From positions 62,001-126,000 of the forward strand of contig CABUQV010000004.1 of NCBI GenBank assembly GCA_902493855.1: DNA of 64,000 nucleotides, read 5' to 3'. Positions 24,116 to 32,099 of the stretch are shown here, in pieces. The notes under the pieces are model-generated. The model was not told where the DNA came from. It was given only the letters and a program-made list of their open reading frames with translations, and ran no database searches. Origin of the DNA: an uncultured Collinsella sp. (GTDB lineage: Bacteria; Actinomycetota; Coriobacteriia; Coriobacteriales; Coriobacteriaceae). Positions within the stretch are counted from its first letter, which is position 1. Each line of letters opens with the position of its first letter. Made by a program: the position numbers and the translations under genes.

Positions 24116-25516
24116 ATGAAATATCAGGCAATGTCCGAAACAGTCCTAAAGGCTGTTGGCGGCAAAGAGAACATTACATCGGTAACTCATTGTGCGACGC
24201 GCCTTCGCATCGACGCACGAGACACCTCGATCATCGATCTCCAGCTCGCCAAATCGGCCGACCAGGCGCTCGGGGCAGTAGTCAGCGGTGGCCAGCTTCA
24301 GGTGATCATCGGCCCCAACGTCACCGAGGCTTACAACGACTTCCTCGACTTCGCGGGAATCGAAGTCGGCGGTGGCACGGTTGCCGACGATGCCCAAACC
24401 GCCAAAGACCTTGCAGAAGGCATTAAAAGCGGTAACACCGCCATGGGCTTGATTGAGAAATTCGGGAACGTCTCTGCACAGGTATTCATGCCCATCGTCC
24501 CGGCGCTCATCGTTGGCGGACTCATTCTTTCGATCAAGAATCTCCTGGTCAATTATTGTGGATTGAGCACCGATAGCGGAACCGCCCAGGTTCTGCTGGC
24601 GATCTTCAGCGCCTCATTTAGCTTCCTGCCCGTTTACCTCGGCTATCAGCTCGCCGCCGTCATGAAGATGCAGCCTATCATGGGCGCACTGCTGGGCGCA
24701 ATCATGATTAGCTCGTCTATTAGCGGTGCTGAGGGTCTCGACTTTCTTGGCATCCCCATCCCGACGAATGACTACTCGAGCACGGTGGTGCCAATCGTAC
24801 TGGGCGTTGTGTTCATGTACTTTGTTGATCGCGGTCTTCAGAAAATCATCCCCGACATTACCAAACTGTTCTTGAAGCCGCTGCTCACCATGTTCATCGT
24901 CGTGCCTGTTGAGCTGATTATCCTCGGCCCCGCCGGCAGCATGATGGGCTACGCGCTGAGTGATGCCGCCACGTGGCTCATGGATAACGTGGCATTTATC
25001 GCTACTCCAATCCTTGCAGCCCTTAACCCCTATTTTGTCATGCTCGGTCTTGATAAGGCCTACATCGCGATCGAAGTTACGAGCTTGGCGCAGCTCGGCT
25101 GGGCGCCCATCATCTTTGGCTTCATCTCAAACCTCTGCATTGGCGGCACGAGTCTCGCCTTGGCAACTGCAATGAAAGGCAACAAGGAGAAGAGAGGTAT
25201 GGTCACCACGGTTGCCGTCACCGCACTCTGTGGCGTAACTGAGCCCGCATTTTATGGCTGCCTCATCGAGCGTCCCCGCCTGCTTGTCGGCACGGCAATC
25301 GGCGCCCTCTGCGCGGGACTCCCTGCAGGTATCTTCGTCCTGAAGGAGTATGTTGCGGGAGCATGCCCCGGTCTTCTTTCTGCGCTGATCTTTATCGCTC
25401 CCGATGGATCCATGGGCAACTTCGTACTGGCGTGCGTTGTCGCCGTCATCGCCATCGTCGTCTCGTTCATCGCTGCACGCGTGATCATCAAGAAGAATCC
25501 CAACTATATTGAGTAG
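24116..25516 (+). CDS. PTS beta-glucoside EIIBC permease, no IIA domain
   Basis: This 466-residue membrane permease imports and phosphorylates beta-glucosides. The N-terminal IIB domain carries the phosphorylated Cys26 in VTHCATRLR. The IIC domain follows from about residue 105 with about ten membrane segments. Relatives such as E. coli BglF are about 625 residues because a IIA domain is fused at the C-terminus; here the protein ends after IIC, so IIA must come from elsewhere, probably the protein at 6724. ATG 24116 follows GGAGAAAGAG. It is co-transcribed with the upstream glucosidase. Confidence 0.94.
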   Translation: MKYQAMSETVLKAVGGKENITSVTHCATRLRIDARDTSIIDLQLAKSADQALGAVVSGGQLQVIIGPNVTEAYNDFLDFAGIEVGGGTVADDAQTAKDLAEGIKSGNTAMGLIEKFGNVSAQVFMPIVPALIVGGLILSIKNLLVNYCGLSTDSGTAQVLLAIFSASFSFLPVYLGYQLAAVMKMQPIMGALLGAIMISSSISGAEGLDFLGIPIPTNDYSSTVVPIVLGVVFMYFVDRGLQKIIPDITKLFLKPLLTMFIVVPVELIILGPAGSMMGYALSDAATWLMDNVAFIATPILAALNPYFVMLGLDKAYIAIEVTSLAQLGWAPIIFGFISNLCIGGTSLALATAMKGNKEKRGMVTTVAVTALCGVTEPAFYGCLIERPRLLVGTAIGALCAGLPAGIFVLKEYVAGACPGLLSALIFIAPDGSMGNFVLACVVAVIAIVVSFIAARVIIKKNPNYIE

Positions 25517-25618
25517 ATGCCCGCTGCTTGCATTGGGGACATCCTCGGCAGACCATTAGCAAGAACCCAAGAAGTCCCTTAGGAGCTCGATTAATCCATT
25601 CGGATTCCTCAGGCACAA

Positions 25619-25657
25619 ACGACCCCGATTCCACAATGAAATCGGGGTCGTCGTTTC
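25619..25657 (+). terminator. Terminator of the beta-glucoside operon
   Basis: ACGACCCCGATT and AATCGGGGTCGT form a 12-bp stem followed by CGTTTC, about 100 bp after the permease stop. Confidence 0.8.
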
Positions 25658-25809
25658 TAAAGCCTTCGATAGACAATCGGTGTTTACCTTAGCTCCCTAT
25701 CCAAGTTAATTATCCACGCTCGTTCTCCGGTCGGAAGATTTTCTTCGCTCGCGTGTCCAGAAATCCACGCTCGAGCAGAACATCCAGGTCCGCACCCGCC
25801 CTTGTCTCG

Positions 25810-25934
25810 ATCTGTAACAGCAAGAGGCCTATTCCGCTTCTACATGTTACAGATCAAGATATTCCTAAAACACCCTAAGTTTCATCTCAATCTGTAACAG
25901 TTAGATGCCAAATATCGGTCTTGGTGTTACAGAT
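25810..25934. repeat. PAL-F: two tandem 45-bp palindromes, 80-bp period
   Basis: Units at 25810-25854 and 25890-25934 each begin ATCTGTAACA and end TGTTACAGAT and are exactly 45 bp long. The interiors differ. The gap holds no gene. Together with the half PAL-G arm near 25709 this makes the 533-bp gap from 25517 to 26049 a repeat-filled spacer. Confidence 0.82.
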
Positions 25935-26006
25935 TTAGACAAACTGGAGGACGAGACAAACCAAAAACGGGATGGGCGCTAACCTGATGGCGCGCCACCT
26001 AAATAG

Positions 26007-26043
26007 AAACGGGCTCTGTCCCATATAGAGACAGAGCCCGAAA
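26007..26043 (-). terminator. Terminator of tRNA-Thr (TGT)
   Basis: CGGGCTCTGTC and GACAGAGCCCG form a perfect 11-bp stem, followed on the minus strand by TTTC, just after the tRNA 3' end. Confidence 0.85.
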
Positions 26044-26049
26044 CTCTCA

Positions 26050-26124
26050 TGGAGCCAGTGACAGGAATCGAACCTGCAACCCACTGATTACAAATCAGTT
26101 GCGCTACCGTTGCGCCACACTGGC
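26050..26124 (-). tRNA. tRNA-Thr (TGT anticodon)
   Basis: A 75-nt cloverleaf has acceptor GCCAGTG/CACTGGC, anticodon loop TTTGTAA giving TGT, T-arm AGGTTCGATTCCT and encoded CCA. It is a single-gene unit beside the HTH-HipA gene. Confidence 0.95.
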
Positions 26125-26208
26125 ACACTTGGCGCTTTCGCGCGAAGCCAGATAAGAATAAAGGAATTGCGGACGAGGCGCAACAGACCCTTTGACCGAC
26201 CACATCTT

Positions 26209-26270
26209 AAAACTATTCGTCAGAACGAATAGTTTTAATTACAATGGAATAGATAAAACTATTCGTTCTG
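26209..26270. promoter_or_regulatory. Operator/promoter of the HTH-HipA gene
   Basis: A perfect palindrome AAAACTATTCGT-CAGA-ACGAATAGTTTT lies at 26209-26236, and the same half-site recurs as AAAACTATTCGTTCTG at 26255-26270. A -10-like TACAAT lies between them at about 26240. The arrangement would let a DNA-binding protein cover the promoter and repress its own gene, which starts at 26286. Confidence 0.75.
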
Positions 26271-26285
26271 GCGAAGGGTTTCGCG

Positions 26286-27626
26286 ATGTTGACCACGAAG
26301 GAAGCTGCAGAGCTACTTGGCATCACCCCGCGCAGGGTGCAGGAGCTCATAAAAAACGGAGCACTTGAGGCCCGCAAGGCTTCTGGTGTATGGCTCATCG
26401 ACAAAGGCAGCGTCGACACGCGGCTCCGTTCCGTGACCAAAACGGGGGGACGTCCCCGCCGCGGCCACGGTAAGAGCGAGATCGCATTCACCCTCATGAA
26501 TCGCACACACGAAGTCGCTCAGCTGGTCTACAGCACATCGCGAAAAGACTTTACCCACATCGGTGCCGACATCGATTACGCCCACGCCCCTATTGGAGTA
26601 TTTGGCCCTAATAGCCCCATATCGCTCGACTCCTTCCGCATCTGGTGGCGCGGCCGCGGTATCCCGCTCGCACGCATTGGGCTTGCATCCCTGTTGGCAG
26701 AAGCCGCAGTCGATGTTCCCGATGAACTCGTCCAGCGAAATCTCGGCCTCTCCTTATCCGACCAGTATTGGATTAGGCCCCAAGGCTCCGGTCTCGCGTG
26801 GGAAGATATTAACTTCTTCAATAACACTTTTGACGACGTCTCTCTGTCCATCGCACCCTTCGCCCCAGCGGGCAAGGCAGCTGCCGCAAAGCCCGACAAC
26901 ACCTCGGACGGCAATCTTCAAAAGTACTGGACGTGCGAGGGCGGGCGTCGAATCCTGCATAAGGCAGGAGCGCACCTGAACCAGGAACCTTATAACGAGC
27001 TGGTGGCGACCGCGCTTCACCGTCGCATCCTAAACGCTTGCGATTATGTACCCTATTCGCTCGAAGGCGTGGGTACTACCGCCTTGAGCACATGCAATGT
27101 CTTCTTAACTGACGAAGAAGAATATGTCCCTGCGTTCTATGTAAACCAGCACGCAAACGCAGATGAACGGCTAACCGACTACGAGCAATACGTAGCAAGC
27201 TGCGAGGAGCTCGGGGTGACAGGCGTCAAGGATGCCCTTGGCCGCATGATCGTGTGCGACGACATCATCGCCAACTATGACCGTCATTGGCGTAACTTTG
27301 GCCTTGTGCGAAACGTCAACACGCTAGCCTGCAGACCTGCCCCCATCTTCGATTCGGGCTCATCGCTCTGGTGCAACGTTTCTCTAGAGGAGCTTAAGGC
27401 AGGAGAGCGCAGTTTTACCAGCGCGCAGTTTTATTCAAGCCCCGCGAAACAAATGCTGCTTGTTGAGGATATGAGCTGGTTTGACGACGACAAGCTCGAG
27501 GGTTTCGTTGACGAGGCAATCGAAATCCTATCCAAAAACGACGCTCTTACAGCGAGACTACCTTATCTAAAAGAGGCGCTAACATGGCGCCTCGAAAGAA
27601 TGATCGACATCGCTGAATGGAGTTAG
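26286..27626 (+). CDS. HTH-HipA-like kinase fusion protein
   Basis: This 446-residue protein joins an excisionase/MerR-type helix-turn-helix (residues 1-50, LTTKEAAELLGITPRRVQEL) to a HipA-like Ser/Thr kinase region. The kinase part has a likely ATP-binding Lys226 (RRILHKAG), the catalytic loop NYDRHWRNFG with Asp332, and a metal-binding IFDSG with Asp356. HipA kinases are toxins that phosphorylate aminoacyl-tRNA synthetases; they are usually paired with a separate HipB antitoxin, and none is present. The fused HTH could supply the DNA-binding role. ATG 26286 follows GAAGGG. A strong palindromic operator lies just upstream. Target and biological role are unknown. Confidence 0.75.
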   Translation: MLTTKEAAELLGITPRRVQELIKNGALEARKASGVWLIDKGSVDTRLRSVTKTGGRPRRGHGKSEIAFTLMNRTHEVAQLVYSTSRKDFTHIGADIDYAHAPIGVFGPNSPISLDSFRIWWRGRGIPLARIGLASLLAEAAVDVPDELVQRNLGLSLSDQYWIRPQGSGLAWEDINFFNNTFDDVSLSIAPFAPAGKAAAAKPDNTSDGNLQKYWTCEGGRRILHKAGAHLNQEPYNELVATALHRRILNACDYVPYSLEGVGTTALSTCNVFLTDEEEYVPAFYVNQHANADERLTDYEQYVASCEELGVTGVKDALGRMIVCDDIIANYDRHWRNFGLVRNVNTLACRPAPIFDSGSSLWCNVSLEELKAGERSFTSAQFYSSPAKQMLLVEDMSWFDDDKLEGFVDEAIEILSKNDALTARLPYLKEALTWRLERMIDIAEWS

Positions 27627-27653
27627 CGAGACAGCATCGCCCCGCCAGCTCCC

Positions 27654-28331
27654 CTACCTCCCGCGAAGGGCCTTGAGCTTGGCCAGGGCATCGGGGCTCA
27701 GGCGACTGCCCAGAGTCATCTTGATCTGCGGAGCTTCCTCTGCCTCGTGAACGTCGTTATCGATCTGTTTGATCTCGTCCACCAGCATACGGCTCGAGAT
27801 GCGCGTAACGCCCTTGCCCATGACGACGGCTTGAATTGTGCCGTCGCTCGATACCACGGAGCACGCGCGGCCTTCCTCGCGTGCCTCGATGCAGAGCTTC
27901 TGCACCACGGTATCGGCAGAGACGCCCGTCGGCGAAAACTCGATGCGCACGCCGCGGGCCGGCAGGTTAGGGCGCTCGTTGGAGATATTGCCCGCGCCGT
28001 CGAACACGATCACGGCCTCGTAGCGGCCCTGGGCAAAGGCGGCGACGTCGTTGATGAGGGCGGTGCGCGCCATATCGTGAACGTCGCTGGAATACGGATC
28101 GTCGGAATGGTCGTACACGAGCTTTTCGTAGCGCGGCGTGCAGTGGATCACGTTGTAGCCGTCGACCACCAACAGCTCGGGCTTATTGGAGTGCACCGTC
28201 GAGACCGGATCGGCGATAGCCTGCGCAAACGCATTGCCGCCCACGCCGTAGGTCGCGGCCGAAACAATCGGCTTGGCCGAGCCCTCGCCAAAGCGCTTGG
28301 CCTTGGACTTGGCGCGGTTCTTCTTGGACAT
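27654..28331 (-). CDS. NYN-domain endoribonuclease (YacP/Rae1-like)
   Basis: This 225-residue protein has a YacP-type NYN (PIN-like) nuclease domain starting at about residue 52 with LLVVDGYNVIH; the acidic Asp is kept, as are VIVFDGAGN and VVSSDGTIQ. B. subtilis YacP/Rae1 cuts mRNA on the ribosome. The N-terminal basic 45 residues are an extra, probably disordered, extension. It lies three bases after rlmB, as in the cysS-mrnC-rlmB-yacP cluster of Firmicutes, so the two are co-expressed. Confidence 0.88.
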   Translation of the reverse strand: MSKKNRAKSKAKRFGEGSAKPIVSAATYGVGGNAFAQAIADPVSTVHSNKPELLVVDGYNVIHCTPRYEKLVYDHSDDPYSSDVHDMARTALINDVAAFAQGRYEAVIVFDGAGNISNERPNLPARGVRIEFSPTGVSADTVVQKLCIEAREEGRACSVVSSDGTIQAVVMGKGVTRISSRMLVDEIKQIDNDVHEAEEAPQIKMTLGSRLSPDALAKLKALRGR

Positions 28332-28334
28332 GCG

Positions 28335-29249
28335 CTACTCCTCCCCCATGAGCTCGCCGGCATTGCGGCGCAGCCACTCAAAGCACAGCGCCGTGGTCGC
28401 CTGGGCAACATTGAGGCTCTCGGTCATGCCGCGCTGGGGAAGCTTGGTCAAAAAGTCGCATTTCTCGAGCACCAGGCGCGAGATGCCGTCGCCCTCGGAG
28501 CCCATGACGAGCGCCACGCGACCCTCGAAGGGAGCATCCCAGCAACTGCCCTCGGCGTGCTCGGAGGCACCGCCCACCCAAAAGCCAGCGGCCTTGAGGT
28601 CATCGAGCGCACGGGCGATGTTGGGCACCTGCGCGATAGGCAGGTGCATGACGGCACCGGCTGAGGTCTTGTAGCTGCCCACGGTCACGCCGGCGGCACG
28701 CTTATTGGCAATGATGACGCCGGCCGCGCCCACAACCTCGGCGGAGCGCACAATGGCGCCAAAGTTACCGTCGTCGGTCACGTGGTCGAGCACCACGACA
28801 AGTGCCGGGCCGTCACCCGCGCGGTCGAGGATTTCGGCGGCATCGGCATAGGGGAAGTTGCCAACCTCGAGCGCGATGCCCTGGTGAGCGCCATGGCTCG
28901 ACAGTGCGTCAAGCTGCGCACGCGGCACATACTTAATGCGGACACCAGCGGCGTTGAGGTCGTCGACCAGGCGCGACAAGGCGGCATCGCGCTCCCCGCC
29001 CTCGGCAATGAGCGCGCACTTGATGGGAAAACCAGTGCGTAGCGCCTCGGCGGCAGCACGACGGCCTTCGATAAACTCACCCTTGGGAGCCTGGACAGCG
29101 TCGCGGTTGCGATCGCGCTGCGGACGTGCGGCCTGGGTGCGATCGCGCTGGCCCTTGGGAGCGGCAGCGCGGTCGTTGCGGCGAATCGGACGCGAGCCAG
29201 AAGCAGCCTGCTTGCCTCCACGCGGTGCACGTTTGCGATTGTCGGCCAT
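28335..29249 (-). CDS. rlmB: 23S rRNA (guanosine-2'-O-)-methyltransferase, TrmH/RlmB family
   Basis: This 304-residue SPOUT methyltransferase should methylate G2251 of 23S rRNA. A basic, low-complexity tail (residues 1-55) precedes the substrate-binding domain (FIEGRRAAAEAL). The catalytic domain has DDGNFGAIVRSAE, LVMGSEGDGIS and ESLNVAQATT, the three SpoU motifs. The start follows AGGAGG. It sits between a long palindrome after cysS and the NYN nuclease gene. Confidence 0.93.
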   Translation of the reverse strand: MADNRKRAPRGGKQAASGSRPIRRNDRAAAPKGQRDRTQAARPQRDRNRDAVQAPKGEFIEGRRAAAEALRTGFPIKCALIAEGGERDAALSRLVDDLNAAGVRIKYVPRAQLDALSSHGAHQGIALEVGNFPYADAAEILDRAGDGPALVVVLDHVTDDGNFGAIVRSAEVVGAAGVIIANKRAAGVTVGSYKTSAGAVMHLPIAQVPNIARALDDLKAAGFWVGGASEHAEGSCWDAPFEGRVALVMGSEGDGISRLVLEKCDFLTKLPQRGMTESLNVAQATTALCFEWLRRNAGELMGEE

Positions 29250-29291
29250 AAAGCGACCTCCTAAATACTACTATCAAACGAAACAAATAGA

Positions 29292-29394
29292 CCGACCGCC
29301 CGAGGTGCGGCAGATTGCCTTGAAAGAGGAGGGCATAGACCTTGAGGTCATGCCCGACGATTGAAAGGCAAGGTGCCGTGGCTCGGGCGGTCGG
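29292..29394. repeat. PAL-D long palindrome, copy 1
   Basis: A 103-bp palindrome has outer arms CCGACCGCCCGAG/CTCGGGCGGTCGG and inner stem GGGCATAGACC/GGTCATGCCC. On the minus strand it is followed by TCTATTTGTTTCG, so it may terminate cysS. The same core recurs at 46582-46668 with different outer arms. Confidence 0.8.
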
Positions 29395-29416
29395 GCGCTT
29401 GGGAAACCCGCGGGGA

Positions 29417-30883
29417 TTAGAGAGATTTGATACGGGTACCCGCGGCCGTATCCTCAATGGTGAGGCCCAGGTCCTTGAGCTGGTCGCGGATGGCGTCGGC
29501 CAGATCCCAGTTCTTGGCGGCACGGGCCTCGGCGCGGGCCTCGAGAATCTTGGCAGCAGCCTCGTCCACGTCGTCGCCCGTGTAGGCGACCAGGCCGGCG
29601 GCAACGCCCAGCAGGCCCAGCGGCAGCTCGACCTTGGGCTCGGGAAGCTCGACGCCAAACGTATCGAGCAGCTCGACCAGCGTACCGGCGGCGGCCAGGG
29701 CAGCGGCCTTGTCGGCAGCATCGCCCGCCTGCTCCAGGTACTGGTTGCACTCGGTCACAAAGCCAAAGACAGCACCCATGGCACCGGCGGTGTTAAAGTC
29801 GTCATCCATGCACTCCTTAAAGGTGGTGCGGGTCTCGGCGGCCTTGGCGGCAAACGCCTCGGCAGCCGCTTCGTCGGCATCGGCCGTCGCGTGGTTCGCG
29901 GCCCAACGCAGGTTCTCGACCGTACCGGCGATACGCGTGAGCGAGTTCTCGGCACCCTCCAGGCGCTCCCAAGAAAAGTCGAGCGGCGAGCGATAGCTCG
30001 TCTGCAGCATCAGCAGGCGCAGGGCGGCAGCGGAGTGCTGCTCGAGGACCTCGGCCAGCGTAAAGAAGTTGCCGAGCGACTTGGACATCTTCTCGCCGTC
30101 TACCAGCAGCATGCCCGTGTGCATCCAGGTGTTGGAGAAGCCCTGGTGCCAGGCGCAGGTGGCCTGGGCGCACTCGTTCTCGTGATGCGGGAAGGCAAGG
30201 TCGGAGCCGCCGCCGTGGATGTCGATCGGAGTGCCCAGGTAGCGATGCACCATGGCGGCGCACTCGGTGTGCCAACCGGGACGGCCCTCGCCCCAGGGGC
30301 TCGGCCAGCTGGGCTCGCCGGGCTTGGCGGCCTTCCACAGGGCAAAGTCGAGCGGGTCGTTCTTGTCCTCGTTCTCCTCGATGCGCGCGCCAACCATAAG
30401 GTCGTCGATGTTGCGGCCCGAGACCTGACCATAGTTGGGATCGCTGCGCACGGCAAAGTACACGTCGCCGTTATCGGCTGCGTAAGCGTGGCCCTGCTCG
30501 ATAAGCGTCTTGATCATGGCGATCATGGGGCCGATCTCCTTGGTGGCGCGGGGGCGCACATCGGGATCGAGCACGTTGGCGGCGCGCATGACGCCGATGA
30601 ACTTGTCCGAGAACTCCGTCGCGACCTCGGCGGCCGTACGGCCCTGCTCGTTGGCGCGCTTGATGATCTTGTCGTCGACATCGGTGAGGTTCTGGGCGAA
30701 CGTGACCTCGTAACCGCTCGCGATGAGCCAGCGGCGAATCACGTCAAAGCTGATGAACGTACGGGCGTTGCCGATGTGGATGTTGTCGTAGACCGTGGGG
30801 CCGCACACGTACATGCGGACCTTGCCGGACTCGATGGGCTGGAACTCTTCCTTTTTATGGGTAGCGCTGTTGTAGATACGCAT
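29417..30883 (-). CDS. cysS: Cysteinyl-tRNA synthetase
   Basis: This 488-residue class I enzyme charges tRNA-Cys. The zinc-binding Cys27 in YVCGPTVYD, the HIGN version of HIGH at 36-39, WHTEC, HHENE and KMSKS are all present, and the C-terminal anticodon-binding region ends in RDQLKDLGL. It is four bases after ispF. In B. subtilis the next gene is mrnC; here a PAL-D palindrome takes that position. Confidence 0.98.
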   Translation of the reverse strand: MRIYNSATHKKEEFQPIESGKVRMYVCGPTVYDNIHIGNARTFISFDVIRRWLIASGYEVTFAQNLTDVDDKIIKRANEQGRTAAEVATEFSDKFIGVMRAANVLDPDVRPRATKEIGPMIAMIKTLIEQGHAYAADNGDVYFAVRSDPNYGQVSGRNIDDLMVGARIEENEDKNDPLDFALWKAAKPGEPSWPSPWGEGRPGWHTECAAMVHRYLGTPIDIHGGGSDLAFPHHENECAQATCAWHQGFSNTWMHTGMLLVDGEKMSKSLGNFFTLAEVLEQHSAAALRLLMLQTSYRSPLDFSWERLEGAENSLTRIAGTVENLRWAANHATADADEAAAEAFAAKAAETRTTFKECMDDDFNTAGAMGAVFGFVTECNQYLEQAGDAADKAAALAAAGTLVELLDTFGVELPEPKVELPLGLLGVAAGLVAYTGDDVDEAAAKILEARAEARAAKNWDLADAIRDQLKDLGLTIEDTAAGTRIKSL

Positions 30884-30886
30884 TCG

Positions 30887-31381
30887 TTACTCCTTAACGG
30901 TTTTCTGTAGCAGGCAGACGGCCCAGGCGCCGATTCCCTCGCCCTGGCCTTCCCAACCGAGCTTTTCGGTCGTAGTGGCGGCGACGCCCACGTTTTCGAC
31001 GTCAACGCCCAGGGCATGGGCAAGGTTGGCGCGCATGGCATCGCGGTGCGGGGTGATCTTGGGTTGCTGACAGGCAATGGTGCAATCGGCATCGACAAAC
31101 TCAAAGCCCAGCTCGCGCGCATAGTCCATCACGCGAGCGAGCAGCACCATCGAATCGGCACCCTCATAGGCGGGGTCGGTATCGGGGAATAGCTTGCCGA
31201 TGTCTCCCCCGCGGCAGGCGCCCAGAATAGCGTCGGCCAAGGCGTGCGCGAGCACATCGGCATCCGAGTGGCCCAGCAGGCCGCGCTCGTAGGGAATGTC
31301 GACACCGCCGATGATACATCGACGCCCCTCCACCAGACGGTGAACGTCGTAGCCATGGCCAATGCGCAGGTTACTGAACAT
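30887..31381 (-). CDS. ispF: 2-C-methyl-D-erythritol 2,4-cyclodiphosphate synthase
   Basis: This 164-residue enzyme makes the cyclic diphosphate intermediate of the MEP isoprenoid pathway. The metal ligands Asp12 and His14 (GYDVHR), GLLGHSDADVL, DTDPAYEGADS and TTTEKLGW match the family. ATG 31381 is used; it overlaps the end of ispD by 11 bases. An extended start 11 codons upstream is unlikely. Confidence 0.97.
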   Translation of the reverse strand: MFSNLRIGHGYDVHRLVEGRRCIIGGVDIPYERGLLGHSDADVLAHALADAILGACRGGDIGKLFPDTDPAYEGADSMVLLARVMDYARELGFEFVDADCTIACQQPKITPHRDAMRANLAHALGVDVENVGVAATTTEKLGWEGQGEGIGAWAVCLLQKTVKE

Positions 31382-32099
31382 GGGGAAGGTCCTCTCCCTC
31401 GGCCATGCGGCCAAGCAGAATCGCGGTTACGGGACGCAGGTCCTCGGGCACCGTCACCTTAAGGTTATCGCGCGGGCTCTGGACACAGCGGACGCGCCCG
31501 CCCATGCGCTCGACCAGCGACGAATCATCGGTGCCGACAAAGCCCTCGGCAATGGCTGCAGCGTGGGCGCGCTTCATAGCATCGACGCTAAAGATCTGCG
31601 GCGTCTGCGCAGCCCAGTAGAGCTCACGCGGCGGCGTCTCGACGATGTTGTCGCCATCGACGATCTTGAGCGTGTCGATCGCGGGCTGACCGCACACGAC
31701 ACCGTCGAGGGCGCGGTCGCCCACAAGCACGTCGATCGCGTGGTCGATGGCCTCGGTCGTAATGAGCGGACGAGCACCATCGTGAATGGCGACGTATTCA
31801 AAGCCCGCCGGCACCGCGTGCACGCCGGCGCGGGTGGAATCCTGGCGGGTCGCGCCGGCATCGGCAAAGCTGATGGGCGTGTCATAGTCAAACGGGTCGA
31901 TGGCCAGGCGGCGCATCTCGGCACGACGCTCGGCAGGGCAAACCACGACGATGTGGCCGACCTTATCGCTCCGATCGAACGCGCGGATGGACCAGCTCAT
32001 GAGCGGACGGCCCGCCACGTTAACGAGCTGCTTGCCACCGGGGTTACCAAAGCGCTGGCCGCTGCCACCGGCAACGACCACGGCGCATACGGGCGCCAT
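31371..32099 (-). CDS. ispD: 2-C-methyl-D-erythritol 4-phosphate cytidylyltransferase
   Basis: This 242-residue enzyme transfers CMP to methylerythritol phosphate in the MEP pathway. The CTP-binding loop is AVVVAGGSGQRFG with KQL shortly after; IHDGARP and AAQTPQIF are also typical. It overlaps disA by one base at the start and ispF by 11 bases at the end, so the three are one operon. Confidence 0.97.
   Translation of the reverse strand: MAPVCAVVVAGGSGQRFGNPGGKQLVNVAGRPLMSWSIRAFDRSDKVGHIVVVCPAERRAEMRRLAIDPFDYDTPISFADAGATRQDSTRAGVHAVPAGFEYVAIHDGARPLITTEAIDHAIDVLVGDRALDGVVCGQPAIDTLKIVDGDNIVETPPRELYWAAQTPQIFSVDAMKRAHAAAIAEGFVGTDDSSLVERMGGRVRCVQSPRDNLKVTVPEDLRPVTAILLGRMAEGEDLPHVQ

Noticed and set aside
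26050..27653. Genomic island integrated at tRNA-Thr with the HTH-HipA gene as cargo
   Set aside because: No integrase and no repeat of the tRNA 3' end was found on the far side, so only the location is suggestive.
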